This document shows positions 1 to 9,783 of a DNA stretch of 50,014 bases, piece after piece. The stretch covers positions 1 through 50,014 of the forward strand of contig JAFUCN010000017.1 in assembly GCA_017459665.1 (NCBI GenBank), read 5' to 3'. Within the stretch, counting starts at the first letter, position 1, and every line of letters begins with the position of its first letter. Source of the DNA: Methanobrevibacter sp. (GTDB lineage: Archaea; Methanobacteriota; Methanobacteria; Methanobacteriales; Methanobacteriaceae). Both the position numbers and the translations under genes were made by a program. The notes under the pieces were generated by a model that worked only from the letters and a program-made list of their open reading frames with translations, searched no databases and had not been told where the DNA came from.

Positions 1-3000
1 ACTGCAAACAATGACAATACAATAACAGTTTCATCTGGAAGTACAACAATTACTCTTCCGGTAAAAATCTATGTTGCTCCTGAAATAATGTATGTGGCAA
101 CCAATGGTAACGATGAAAATGATGGTGATGAGGCACATCCTTTAAAAACCATTGGACAAGCTATTGCACTTGCTCAACATGGTAAAATTGTTGTTAAAGC
201 AGGAACTTATGCTATTGATGCAACTTTGGTTGTAGATAAAGACTTGGAAATTACCGGACAAGGCAATGTTATTGTAGATGGTGGTTCACAATACAGAATA
301 ATGACTGTCAACTCAGGTGTAACTGCATCAGTTAACAATATAAAATTTGCCAACGGTCATGATCCTTATAATTCTGGAAATGCAATCAGTAACTCAGGTA
401 TTTTAACATTAAATAATGTTGAAGTTTACAATAATGTTCACATTGCTGGTTTTACAGCAACTACAATCAGAAACAACAATCAGTTAACAATAACTAACTC
501 CAAATTCCACAACAATATAGCTAGACATGGTACTATCTACAATAATGGTGGAACTTTAATTGTTAGTGGTTCTGAATTCTATAACAATGACATGAGCGAA
601 GCTGAAACTGTAAACACAGGTCTTGCAATTTATTCTGTTGCAGGTAATGTAAATGTTGAAAATTCACAATTCCATGATAACATTGGTAATTTCTCAACAA
701 TTTACTTCAAATCATCTGAATATGCAAGTTATTCAACCGTTTACAATTTAAATGTAAATAACTGTACTTTTAATAAAAATCAATATTATGGATTCGGAGC
801 AATCTACTCTCAAGATGCAAATACTCATATTAAAGACTGTATATTTACAAACAACAATGTACAGGATTCATCAAGTGCAACTGGTGGTCAAGGTGCAGCA
901 ATTTATGTAACTGGTGAAAAAACAACCATTGAAACATCAGTATTCATGAACAACAAAGCTAAAAATGAAGGAAAAGATATCTATGTCTATAAAGGTGAAT
1001 TGGCTATTTCCGATTCTGTAATTGTAAACAATGACTATTCACTTGCAGTAAACAGTGAAAATTCACCTGTAATCACAGCTGACAACAACTGGTGGGGTAA
1101 AAACACTCCAAACACTCAGGTTCCAGTTACAAAATGGATTAGAATGGATGTTGTATGCAATGACAGTGAAATCTACAGGGGAGACACTATCAAATTCAAC
1201 ATAACTTTCAACCAGGTAACTTCTGCAGGTGCTGTTTCAGATTATGCTGGCGGTTTGAAATTCGAATACGTTCCACTTTCAATCCTGTCTGATGGCGGTT
1301 TGAATGTTGACTTGCCAATTGTAGATAAAAAAGCAGGTTTCACCTACACTGTCGATTCAAGCGACAAGAAAATCTATGTGATGTCTTCAAATGCAATTTC
1401 CCAGTTCAACGTTAAAGGTGCAGTGGATACCATTTACGTTTCACCTAAAGGTAGCGACAACAACACCGGTGATGTAAGCGATCCTGTTGCAACACTCACA
1501 AAAGCTATTGAAATTGCAGAAAAAGGCAAAATCATTGTATTGGAAGGTACTTACAAGACTCCGTATTTAGGAATCATCTCTAAAAACCTTACAATTACAG
1601 GTAAAGGAAAAGTCATAATTGACGCTGATAACAACAACAGAATCCTTTATGTTGGAAACGAAAGCACTGTCGTATTGGAAAACCTCATCTTAACCAACGG
1701 TTATTCATCTGAAGCAAGCGATGAAAGCGGTGCACTTCTTGGAAACTCAGGTAACCTGACTGTAAGCAACTGTATATTGTCCAACTCAAAATCCGAGAAA
1801 AACGCAGGTGCAATCTACAATGCAGCTAACTTGACTGTTATCGACTCCCAATTTATCAACAACACTGCTGATAAGGTCGGTGGTGCAATATTTACACAAT
1901 ATGCTGGAATCAATGTAACACCTGTCCTAACAATTACAGGTTCCACATTTACAAACAACACCGCTAAAGGTAACAAGAACTATGCAGGTGGAGCAGTTTA
2001 CGCTCAAGGTGCAGAATTCGTTACAATTTCAAACACTGTTTTCGATTCAAACAAGGCTATTGACTTTGGTGGTGGAGCAGTTGAAATCACTGTAACTGCA
2101 AAAGCAACAATTGACAACTGTAAGTTTGTAAACAACACCGCTAACGGTGAAGCTTATGATCAGAAATCAGATTATGGTGGTGGAGCAATCAGTTTCATCG
2201 GTTCATATGCTGATTTGGCAGAAACATTAACTGTGACTAACTCTGTATTTGAAGATAACAGTGTAGCAAACAACGGTGGAGGAGCAATCTATACAAGATA
2301 TGCTAAAGTAAATGTTTCCGGAAGCGTTTTAATCAACAACAATGATGCAGGTAATGTTGAAATCTACAGAAGAACAACCGACATCAACACAGCTCAAATT
2401 ACTGCTGAAGACAACTGGTGGGGTTCAAACGATGATCCTAAAGCCAAAATCAACGGAGGCACAATCTCAAGCTGGGCTACATTGACAGTAACAAATTCAA
2501 CTCCAATCACACAAGGGGCTAACGTAAAAATAAATGCAAGTCTGAAATCAGGAAATAATACAGTTTCAGTTGAAAGACCTATCTTGATACACACCAACTT
2601 AGGCGATATTGAAGGCACTTTAACTGACGGTGAATACAGCACCTCTTATGCTGTTCCTAGCGGATTGAAAATAATTTCTGCAACCGTTGACAGCGAAACC
2701 CAAGTATTATATGTTCTCACAACCAATGTTACAGTAATCGCTGATGACATTACAGGCGCTATGGGTGACAGACTGCAATACACAGTAAAATTAAACAGCT
2801 CAGACGCTTCTGTTGTAAATGTCGGCACTGTTGAAGTATACTTCGGTGACGATTTGGTTGCAACCATGGCAGTTTCAAACAATACTGCATCAGGAACTGT
2901 TGTAATCAACAAAAACACTGGAGTTTATGACATCACTGTCAAATACACTGACAAAACCAGAGAATTTGCAAACAACCAGACTGTAAAAGTCCTGAATGTA

Positions 3001-4875
3001 ACCGGCATCAACAATGTTATTACACCTGAAAACATGAAGAACTTCTTCGATGAAAACGGCGTATTATACAGTGACGTTCCATTCGATGAACTTGTTGTTG
3101 ACGGTACCTATTCAAATCTCGGTGTTTTAACAATCAATAAAACCATTAAGATTTCCGGAAACGCCAAATTTGAAAACACTGCATTCAAAATCATTGCAGA
3201 CAATGTTGAATTAAGCAACCTGCAGATTACATTAAACAAAACCTATGCAGACAATGACGGTGCAGCTATTTACATTGGCGCAGACAATGTTGTATTAAAC
3301 AACAACACTATTGTCTATGATGCCGATGACAATGTCCAAAGCTATGCTATCAGTGTGGATGTTGCCAAAAACGCAAAAATAACAAACAACAACATCAAAT
3401 ACACTGCAAAATCCGAAGGTGATGTTGAAACAATTGCCGTTAAAGTCGTAGACGGTGACGGCTTGGTATTTGAGGATAATGTGCTTACTGCAAACATTCC
3501 TTCTGTTCCAATCGGATATGCAAACTGGCCTAAAGTGGACTATCTATCACAGGCATTGCATGTAGAAGCAAGCGATGATACTTCAATCAAAAACAATGTC
3601 ATTGACGTTAAATACACAAACGCTCAAGGTTCATATGACACAATCTATGCTGTACATGTAACTGACAGTAACAATGTCAATGTAACCGGCAATAAGCTCA
3701 CTTTAGACGCACATGACAGCGGATACGGATTGGTAATGGACGGTCAAAACCTCTTAGTATCCAACAACGACATTAACGTAACATCTGAAGACTACTATGC
3801 AGCCGGCGTAAACATTAACTCCGGTTCAACTGCAGTAGTTGATGGAAACAACATTTCCGCTTCTTCAAAACAGGTCGCATACCCAGTATATCTTGACGAT
3901 TGGGGCATGGGAGGTGAAGTAAATGTCACCAACAACAACATTGAAGGAGACTCAAACACCGTATATGGTGTTGCAGTTCAGGAAGCAAAATCCGTGGTTT
4001 CAGGCAATGACATCAAAGTGTCAGGTAACTACACAATGGGTGTTCAAGCATATCAGACCAATTTAACCGCAACAGGAAACACAATCCTTTCAAACGGTTC
4101 AAATGTAGGAACTGCATTAAGCCCACAAAGCAGTGTGCCTGTTGAAACAACAGGTATCTGTGCTAAAGGCGGAAACCTTAACATTGCAGGCAACAACATT
4201 GTATCAACCGGTAAAACAGCTATTGATGTAAACCAGACAACCGGTACAATAAACAACAACAAATTGCTATCTGCTGCTGGTAAAGGTGATGCGGCTGTAA
4301 ATAAAGAAAACTCAACCGTAACCGGTGAGAACAACAAAGCATCATATGATATCAAATTAACAGCAAAAGATGTCAAGATGGATTATAAAGACGGTTCAGC
4401 ATATAAGGTTCTTGTAACTGACGGCGGCAAGCCATTGGCTGGTGTAACTGTTTCAATAAAAATCGGTTCATCCACCTACAAAGCCACTACTGATAAAAAC
4501 GGTTATGCTAAATTAAACATTGGTCTTGTTCCAAAAACATACACTGTTACTACCCAATACTTGGGCAAATCCGTCAAATCCAAACTTGTTGTAAAACAGA
4601 TTTTAAAATCCAAAAATACCAGTGTTAAAAAATCCGCTAAAAAACTTGTATTGCAGGCAACATTGAAAAAATCAAATGGAAAAGCTATTAAAAAGGCAAA
4701 AGTTACATTCAAATTCAAAGGTAAAACATACACTGCTAAAACCAACTCCAAAGGTGTAGCAAAAGTTACCATTAAGAAAAATGTAATCAATAAGCTTAAG
4801 AAAGGTAAAACCTACAAGGTTAAAATTACCTACATCAGCGATTCCATTACTAAAACTGTAAAAGTTAAAAAATAG
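1..4875 (+). CDS. Adhesin-like surface protein with three beta-helix blocks (5' end outside window)
   Basis: The frame is open from base 1, so the true start and the signal peptide lie upstream; the ATG at 88 is internal. About 1,624 residues are visible. Two blocks open with the same pattern (YVATNGNDENDGD near nt 110 and YVSPKGSDNNTGD near nt 1440, each followed by a Gly-rich GTY turn). They run through Asn/Gly-rich right-handed parallel beta-helix repeats and close with a DNNWWG or DNWWG motif (nt 1081 and 2410). A third helix block spans about nt 3020-4340. Ig-like linkers lie between blocks, and two Ig-like (Big_1-type) modules with a very Lys-rich end finish the protein. No C-terminal membrane anchor is visible, so the basic tail may bind the wall (inference). 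Such proteins are typical of the Methanobrevibacter cell surface; the ligand is unknown. Confidence 0.88.
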   Translation, partial: TANNDNTITVSSGSTTITLPVKIYVAPEIMYVATNGNDENDGDEAHPLKTIGQAIALAQHGKIVVKAGTYAIDATLVVDKDLEITGQGNVIVDGGSQYRIMTVNSGVTASVNNIKFANGHDPYNSGNAISNSGILTLNNVEVYNNVHIAGFTATTIRNNNQLTITNSKFHNNIARHGTIYNNGGTLIVSGSEFYNNDMSEAETVNTGLAIYSVAGNVNVENSQFHDNIGNFSTIYFKSSEYASYSTVYNLNVNNCTFNKNQYYGFGAIYSQDANTHIKDCIFTNNNVQDSSSATGGQGAAIYVTGEKTTIETSVFMNNKAKNEGKDIYVYKGELAISDSVIVNNDYSLAVNSENSPVITADNNWWGKNTPNTQVPVTKWIRMDVVCNDSEIYRGDTIKFNITFNQVTSAGAVSDYAGGLKFEYVPLSILSDGGLNVDLPIVDKKAGFTYTVDSSDKKIYVMSSNAISQFNVKGAVDTIYVSPKGSDNNTGDVSDPVATLTKAIEIAEKGKIIVLEGTYKTPYLGIISKNLTITGKGKVIIDADNNNRILYVGNESTVVLENLILTNGYSSEASDESGALLGNSGNLTVSNCILSNSKSEKNAGAIYNAANLTVIDSQFINNTADKVGGAIFTQYAGINVTPVLTITGSTFTNNTAKGNKNYAGGAVYAQGAEFVTISNTVFDSNKAIDFGGGAVEITVTAKATIDNCKFVNNTANGEAYDQKSDYGGGAISFIGSYADLAETLTVTNSVFEDNSVANNGGGAIYTRYAKVNVSGSVLINNNDAGNVEIYRRTTDINTAQITAEDNWWGSNDDPKAKINGGTISSWATLTVTNSTPITQGANVKINASLKSGNNTVSVERPILIHTNLGDIEGTLTDGEYSTSYAVPSGLKIISATVDSETQVLYVLTTNVTVIADDITGAMGDRLQYTVKLNSSDASVVNVGTVEVYFGDDLVATMAVSNNTASGTVVINKNTGVYDITVKYTDKTREFANNQTVKVLNVTGINNVITPENMKNFFDENGVLYSDVPFDELVVDGTYSNLGVLTINKTIKISGNAKFENTAFKIIADNVELSNLQITLNKTYADNDGAAIYIGADNVVLNNNTIVYDADDNVQSYAISVDVAKNAKITNNNIKYTAKSEGDVETIAVKVVDGDGLVFEDNVLTANIPSVPIGYANWPKVDYLSQALHVEASDDTSIKNNVIDVKYTNAQGSYDTIYAVHVTDSNNVNVTGNKLTLDAHDSGYGLVMDGQNLLVSNNDINVTSEDYYAAGVNINSGSTAVVDGNNISASSKQVAYPVYLDDWGMGGEVNVTNNNIEGDSNTVYGVAVQEAKSVVSGNDIKVSGNYTMGVQAYQTNLTATGNTILSNGSNVGTALSPQSSVPVETTGICAKGGNLNIAGNNIVSTGKTAIDVNQTTGTINNNKLLSAAGKGDAAVNKENSTVTGENNKASYDIKLTAKDVKMDYKDGSAYKVLVTDGGKPLAGVTVSIKIGSSTYKATTDKNGYAKLNIGLVPKTYTVTTQYLGKSVKSKLVVKQILKSKNTSVKKSAKKLVLQATLKKSNGKAIKKAKVTFKFKGKTYTAKTNSKGVAKVTIKKNVINKLKKGKTYKVKITYISDSITKTVKVKK

Positions 4876-4907
4876 GGATAATATCCCTACTATTTTTTAT
4901 TTTTTTG
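4873..4907 (+). terminator. Hairpin plus T-tract after the first adhesin gene
   Basis: Seven-base arms (TAGGGAT at 4873-4879 and ATCCCTA at 4883-4889) enclose a 3-nt loop and are followed by a T-rich tract. The hairpin includes the stop codon. Archaeal termination depends mainly on the T-tract, so the hairpin role is inferred. Confidence 0.55.
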
Positions 4908-4920
4908 GATGTGATTTGGC

Positions 4921-7900
4921 TTGTTTAAAAAAATATTCATTCTAATTTTATTATTATTTTTACTGATTCCAGTAAGCTTTGCAGTATCAAACGATACGGA
5001 TAGCTTACAAGATGACTCAAATTCAGACATATTAACTTCTAACGATTATTATTTCAACGTTTCAACAACCGCCGATGGAGACGGTTCTGTTGATTTGCCA
5101 TATAAGGATTTGAAAAACAACGTAAAGGCAAACAGTGTAAATCATATTGCAAACGGAAACTATTCAATCGATGACGATTTATTGATCAGTGATGTGACAT
5201 TCATTGGTGAGGACACAGAAAAGACAATTATCAACTGTAACTATAACGTTTTGAACGTTTCCAAATATTTCACATTAATAAACGTGACTCTGGTTGACTT
5301 TACAATCCTGAACAATGGTGTTTTAAACGCCCAAAACACAGTATTCAGCTACGGTTACGGTCATCACTTGGACAAATACCAGAATTCCTTTGGAGGGGCA
5401 ATATACACCAAATACAACATAGACAAACATTACAAGGTAAATATCGACAACTGTACCTTTGAAAACAATTATGCAGAATACGGTGGAGCCATATTCATGG
5501 ATTACGGTGAGCTTAATGTTGTAAACTCAAGATTCATAAACAATTCTGCCTATAACTATGGTGGAGCTATAGCAGGCGAATACGGCGCCAAGATAAGCAT
5601 CAACAACACAGTATTCATCAATGACAACTCAATCAGTGACGCAGGTGGTGCAATATACCTTAAGGAATCATCACTTGATGCAAACAAGATTAGCTTTGAA
5701 AACTGTTCTGCAACATTCGGAGCAGGAATAACTGCACTGAACTCAGATTTGACATTATATAAGATAACCGGAGAAAACAACACTGCAAGCTTTGAAGGTG
5801 GCGTAATCTATCAGATGTATGGAAACATTTCAATCCTCCAGTCTACTTTTATAAAAAACAATGCAAAAAACGGAGGGGCGCTGTTTTTGGATAATCTTAC
5901 AGAAAGCCTTGTTGCAAGCAATTTATTTAGACAAAACACTGCAGCAAGCGGCGGTGCAATCTATTCAATAATGTGTCCTAAACTGACATTTAAAAACGAA
6001 CAGAAAAGCGACACAGATACAATATATGAAAGCGACGTATATGACTTTACCTCAATCGGGCGAGGAAACTATACAATATACATAAACAATGACACTTTTA
6101 ATGGCGAATTGCCGTCATATTACAATTTAAAAGATCACGGTTACGTATCATCTGTCAAAAACCAGATGTATGGAGGTAACTGCTGGGCATTTTCAGCACT
6201 TGCTTCACTTGAATCATGTATCCTTAAGGCATCAGGCAAGGAATTGGACTTGTCAGAAGAAAACATGAAAAATCTCATTGAATTGTACTCAGATTACGGC
6301 TGGTCAATGGATACCAACGACGGAGGATACACCGGAATGGGTATCGGATATCTTACAGGATGGCTCGGACCAATAAATGACATAAACGATACATATGATG
6401 ACTATTCAGTATTGTCACCATTATATGACAGTCTGATGCATGTTCAAAACATTCTATTCTTAAAAAGAAACAATGTAACTGATAATGATGCAATCAAAAA
6501 GGCAATCATGAAGTATGGTGCCGTTGCAACAGGTATATGCTATTCTGATTCTTACCTGAACGGCAACAGCTATTATTACTATTCAATCTTCGGCTATACA
6601 AACCATGCAGTTACAATCGTCGGATGGGATGACAACTATTCAAAATCCAATTTCTACGGAAACCCTGAATATGATGGTGCATGGATTGTCAAAAACAGCT
6701 GGGGAGAATCTTGGGGTGACAATGGCTATTTCTATGTCTCATACTGTGACAGGAAACTCGCACAGGTTGGCATTGAAGAGTCCTCATTTACATTTATTTT
6801 AAATGATTCAAAGAAATATGACAAAAACTACCAATATGACGTTATAGGAAAGACCAGCTATTACGGAAGCAACCAAAACGAAATATGGTATCAGAATACT
6901 TTCACTGCAACGGATAATGAGTTTTTATCAGCGGTTTCAACATTTTTTGAAAAGGAATGCATTTGGAATCTGTCCGTTTATGTCAATGACAAACTAGCTT
7001 TAACACAATCAGGAAATACTGATGCAGGATATTATACCATTCAGCTGGATAAACCTTTGGCTTTATATTCCGGAGATTCATTCAAGATTGTATTTAAGGT
7101 TTCAGGTGACGCATATTTCAGCGTTCCGATAAGTGAAAAGGCATTCACAAATAAGTTCCTATCTCATGAGGGAGTTTCATACTTCAGTTATGACGGTAAA
7201 AACTGGTTTGACTTATACACCACATTATCTCCTGGAGTTGCATCAATCAAGGCATTTACACAATTGAAAAAACTCGATTCAGCAATTGAATTCAATATTA
7301 AAAACAATCAGAAAAATCCTGTTGAAATCATCGTAAATGTCTTTGATGAATATAAAAATCCTGTAAGACAAGGCAATCTGACAGTAACTGTTGAAAATAC
7401 CAACTATAATGTTGAAGTAGCTAATGGTGTTGCTAAAATCTATCATAAGTTTAATAATGGTGGATTAAACAATGTTTCGGCTGAATTTAACGGACTTTTG
7501 TATAATGAAGCCACAAATTCAGTATTGACTAATGTCAATGTTAAAAAAACACGTTTGATTGCAAGTGATTTAAGCACATATTACAAAAGCAGCAAATATT
7601 TCAAGGTTAAACTTGTAGATGAAAACAATAAGGTTTTGGCCAATAAAAAGATCCAATTTACTGTTAACTCAAAGGTCTATACTAAATATACCAATGCCAA
7701 CGGTATTGCAACACTTAACAATAAGCTTAAAATAGGCAAATATAAAGTTTCAGTAAGCTTTTCAGGTGACAGTTCCTATATTTCATCTGTTAAAGTAAAT
7801 AAGGTTACAATTAAATCTACATTGATAACATCTGACAAAACGGTCAAAAAATCTAAAACAGTTAAATTCAATGCAAAACTTGTCAACAGCAACGGCAAGG

Positions 7901-8073
7901 TTTTAAAATCTAAAAAGATTACCTTTAAAATTAAAAACAAGGAATATACTGCTTTGACAAATAAAAAGGGTATTGCTACAGTTGCCATTAAAAACTTGAA
8001 AGTGGGCAAATACACTATCACCACCAGTTATTCAGGTATTAAAGTATCTAATAATATAATTGTAAAAAATTAA
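4921..8073 (+). CDS. Secreted adhesin-like protein with papain-type (C1A) cysteine peptidase domain
   Basis: 1,050 residues starting at TTG; the only nearby in-frame ATG (4909) is followed at once by TGA, and a GTGAT element sits just upstream. A signal peptide (MFKKIFILILLLFLLIPVSFA) is followed by beta-helix repeats with GGAIY-type turns (about residues 120-380). A C1A peptidase domain follows, with Gln415, Cys421 (GGNCWAF), His562 (NHAVTIVGWDD) and Asn592 (KNSWGESWGDNGYF), the complete papain set in order. A beta-sandwich stretch and two Lys-rich Ig-like modules finish the protein, resembling those of the preceding gene. It sits 45 bp after that gene and probably shares its surface role. 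The peptidase may act on host, competitor or own surface protein; the substrate cannot be told from sequence. Confidence 0.9.
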   Translation: MFKKIFILILLLFLLIPVSFAVSNDTDSLQDDSNSDILTSNDYYFNVSTTADGDGSVDLPYKDLKNNVKANSVNHIANGNYSIDDDLLISDVTFIGEDTEKTIINCNYNVLNVSKYFTLINVTLVDFTILNNGVLNAQNTVFSYGYGHHLDKYQNSFGGAIYTKYNIDKHYKVNIDNCTFENNYAEYGGAIFMDYGELNVVNSRFINNSAYNYGGAIAGEYGAKISINNTVFINDNSISDAGGAIYLKESSLDANKISFENCSATFGAGITALNSDLTLYKITGENNTASFEGGVIYQMYGNISILQSTFIKNNAKNGGALFLDNLTESLVASNLFRQNTAASGGAIYSIMCPKLTFKNEQKSDTDTIYESDVYDFTSIGRGNYTIYINNDTFNGELPSYYNLKDHGYVSSVKNQMYGGNCWAFSALASLESCILKASGKELDLSEENMKNLIELYSDYGWSMDTNDGGYTGMGIGYLTGWLGPINDINDTYDDYSVLSPLYDSLMHVQNILFLKRNNVTDNDAIKKAIMKYGAVATGICYSDSYLNGNSYYYYSIFGYTNHAVTIVGWDDNYSKSNFYGNPEYDGAWIVKNSWGESWGDNGYFYVSYCDRKLAQVGIEESSFTFILNDSKKYDKNYQYDVIGKTSYYGSNQNEIWYQNTFTATDNEFLSAVSTFFEKECIWNLSVYVNDKLALTQSGNTDAGYYTIQLDKPLALYSGDSFKIVFKVSGDAYFSVPISEKAFTNKFLSHEGVSYFSYDGKNWFDLYTTLSPGVASIKAFTQLKKLDSAIEFNIKNNQKNPVEIIVNVFDEYKNPVRQGNLTVTVENTNYNVEVANGVAKIYHKFNNGGLNNVSAEFNGLLYNEATNSVLTNVNVKKTRLIASDLSTYYKSSKYFKVKLVDENNKVLANKKIQFTVNSKVYTKYTNANGIATLNNKLKIGKYKVSVSFSGDSSYISSVKVNKVTIKSTLITSDKTVKKSKTVKFNAKLVNSNGKVLKSKKITFKIKNKEYTALTNKKGIATVAIKNLKVGKYTITTSYSGIKVSNNIIVKN

Positions 8074-8118
8074 ACATCAATATATAAATATTGATGTTTT
8101 TATTTATTTTTTTTTAAT
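8072..8118 (+). terminator. Strong hairpin plus T-tract
   Basis: Perfect 12-bp arms (AAACATCAATAT at 8072-8083 and ATATTGATGTTT at 8088-8099) with a 4-nt loop, followed by a long T-rich tract. It overlaps the stop codon of the peptidase-adhesin gene. Confidence 0.7.
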
Positions 8119-8124
8119 TTTTAA

Positions 8125-8150
8125 AACTTAAATGGATAAGTATTTAAGTT
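8125..8150. promoter_or_regulatory. Inverted repeat upstream of the radical SAM promoter
   Basis: AACTTAAAT (8125-8133) and ATTTAAGTT (8142-8150) are perfect 9-bp arms around 8 bp, about 20 bp upstream of the TATA-like stretch at 8166-8180. This may be an activator site or chance in AT-rich DNA. Confidence 0.3.
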
Positions 8151-8165
8151 AAAAAAGCTTATTAT

Positions 8166-8180
8166 TTTATAGTATATAAA
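8166..8180 (+). promoter_or_regulatory. TATA-type promoter of the radical SAM gene
   Basis: The stretch TTTATAGTATATAAA lies about 40-50 bases before the ATG at 8218. Transcription starting roughly 25 bp downstream would place the palindrome at 8189-8204 on the start site. Confidence 0.5.
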
Positions 8181-8188
8181 CAATTATT

Positions 8189-8204
8189 TTTAGGCATAAC
8201 TAAA
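8189..8204. promoter_or_regulatory. TTTAGGCATAACTAAA operator-like palindrome
   Basis: This is a degenerate copy of the perfect palindrome at 13332-13353, differing at two central positions. It lies between the TATA-like stretch and the ATG at 8218, where a bound repressor would block initiation. The TTAGGC...CTAA core resembles DtxR/SirR-family metalloregulator sites; the assignment is inferred. Confidence 0.5.
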
Positions 8205-8217
8205 AGCTGATGATATT

Positions 8218-9648
8218 ATGAAAATTACTTTTCTAAACCCTCCACAGACAAACTCAAAATACAAGTTCTTAGGTGTGGTAGCACCATCTTTGGGAATAGG
8301 TTATATGGCTGCAGTTTTAGAGCAAAACGGCTACGATGTGGATGTGCTTGACGCATCAGCTTTAGAATTAACTTATGATGAAATTGGTGAGGAAATTCTT
8401 AAAAGAAATCCTGATATCGTATCAATCAGTGCCCTAACACCGACAATAGGTGTTGCTTTAGACTCTGCTGATAAAATCAAGCAGGTAAAACCTGATACCG
8501 TCGTTGTATTGGGAGGTTATCATCCGACTTTTGAATATAAAAGTGTGCTTGAAGAGCCTAGCGTTGACGTTGTCGTAAGAGGGGAAGGAGAATATACTCT
8601 TTTGGAACTTGTACAGACAATCGAATCCGGAGGGGATTTAAGTACTGTCAAAGGTTTGGCATTCATCGATGAAAATGATTATGAGATTATATTGACTCCT
8701 GACAGGCCAATAATCAAGGACTTGGACGAACTGCCGTTTCCGGCATTTCACTTGTTCCCGATGGAAAAGTATAAGATTTTAAACATTACAACAAATGTGG
8801 CAACAATAATCACAACCAGAGGATGTCCTATGCAGTGTTCATTCTGCTCATCAGCGGCTTTACATGGCAATCACATAAGGCGAAGATCATATGAAAACGT
8901 CTGTGATGAAATAGAATTGAGACTGAAAGAGCAGAACATCGATACAATAGCATTTATGGATGACACATTCACATTAAATAAGAAGTTTGTCCGAAATTTC
9001 TGTGAGGAAATCAAAAGAAGAGACCTTAAGTTCTGGTGGGGATGTACATCACGTGTAGATACTTTGGATGAAGAGCTGCTTCAATTGATGAAAGATGCAG
9101 GCTGCATTACCATATTCATTGGTGTTGAAAGTGCTGACCAGCAGATGCTTGAGAAAATGAACAAGAACATCACTGTTTCAAAAACAGAAAAAGCTTTCAA
9201 GCTTGCCCGCAAAGTTGGCATCAGAACAATAGCTTCCTGTGTCATAGGCATGCCTGAAGATACCAAAAAGACAATGAAACAGACTATTGACTTTGTCAAA
9301 AAGTTAAATCCGAATTATGCATTATACAGTCTTGCCACTCCATATCCTGGAACAAGGTTTTACAACGAGACATTCAAGAAAAACCTGATTAAGATTAATG
9401 ACTGGTCAAAGTTCACTCTTATAGATCCTGTTTTGAAAACCATTGATTGTTCCAGCAAGGAACTTAGAAGCATTCAAAAGAAGGCATTTCTCAAGTTCTA
9501 CTTAAGACCGAATTATTTGATTAGGCAGATTTCACAGGATGGACTTATACTTCTTAAAACGATTTTTGGTGTTTCAAGACAAATCATAAGCAAACAGACA
9601 AATGGAAACACCAACTACAATAAGAGCAATATCAATAAGGGAAAATAA
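8218..9648 (+). CDS. B12-binding-domain radical SAM protein
   Basis: 476 residues. The N-terminal third is a Rossmann-like cobalamin-binding domain (MKITFLNPPQ..., SLGIGYMAAVLEQNGYDVDVLDA, VVLGGYHPTF, VRGEGEYTLLEL) without an obvious DxHxxG motif. The central radical SAM core carries the cluster motif CPMQCSFC (Cys203, Cys207, Cys210), which binds [4Fe-4S] and reductively cleaves S-adenosylmethionine. The layout is that of the BchE/cobalamin-dependent methylase class, so C-methylation or an anaerobic cyclase-type reaction on an unknown substrate is possible. It is monocistronic by spacing. Its promoter carries the same palindrome as the methyltransferase gene at 13404, which hints at co-regulation. 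Specific reaction unknown. Confidence 0.85.
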   Translation: MKITFLNPPQTNSKYKFLGVVAPSLGIGYMAAVLEQNGYDVDVLDASALELTYDEIGEEILKRNPDIVSISALTPTIGVALDSADKIKQVKPDTVVVLGGYHPTFEYKSVLEEPSVDVVVRGEGEYTLLELVQTIESGGDLSTVKGLAFIDENDYEIILTPDRPIIKDLDELPFPAFHLFPMEKYKILNITTNVATIITTRGCPMQCSFCSSAALHGNHIRRRSYENVCDEIELRLKEQNIDTIAFMDDTFTLNKKFVRNFCEEIKRRDLKFWWGCTSRVDTLDEELLQLMKDAGCITIFIGVESADQQMLEKMNKNITVSKTEKAFKLARKVGIRTIASCVIGMPEDTKKTMKQTIDFVKKLNPNYALYSLATPYPGTRFYNETFKKNLIKINDWSKFTLIDPVLKTIDCSSKELRSIQKKAFLKFYLRPNYLIRQISQDGLILLKTIFGVSRQIISKQTNGNTNYNKSNINKGK

Positions 9649-9783
9649 TTTTAGGCTTTTCTAAATATTCTTTTTTGGCAATACTAAATTTTAATTATTA
9701 GTTAATCCTAAAAAACTCTTTAAAATCGATTAATTTAAATATAATCAGTTTAAAATATAATTTCAATCAGTACTGGTGATTAA

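Noticed and set aside
2394-2918. Two minus-strand ORFs inside the first adhesin
   Set aside because: Shadow frames of the strong plus-strand coding region; no ribosome sites and no recognisable domains.
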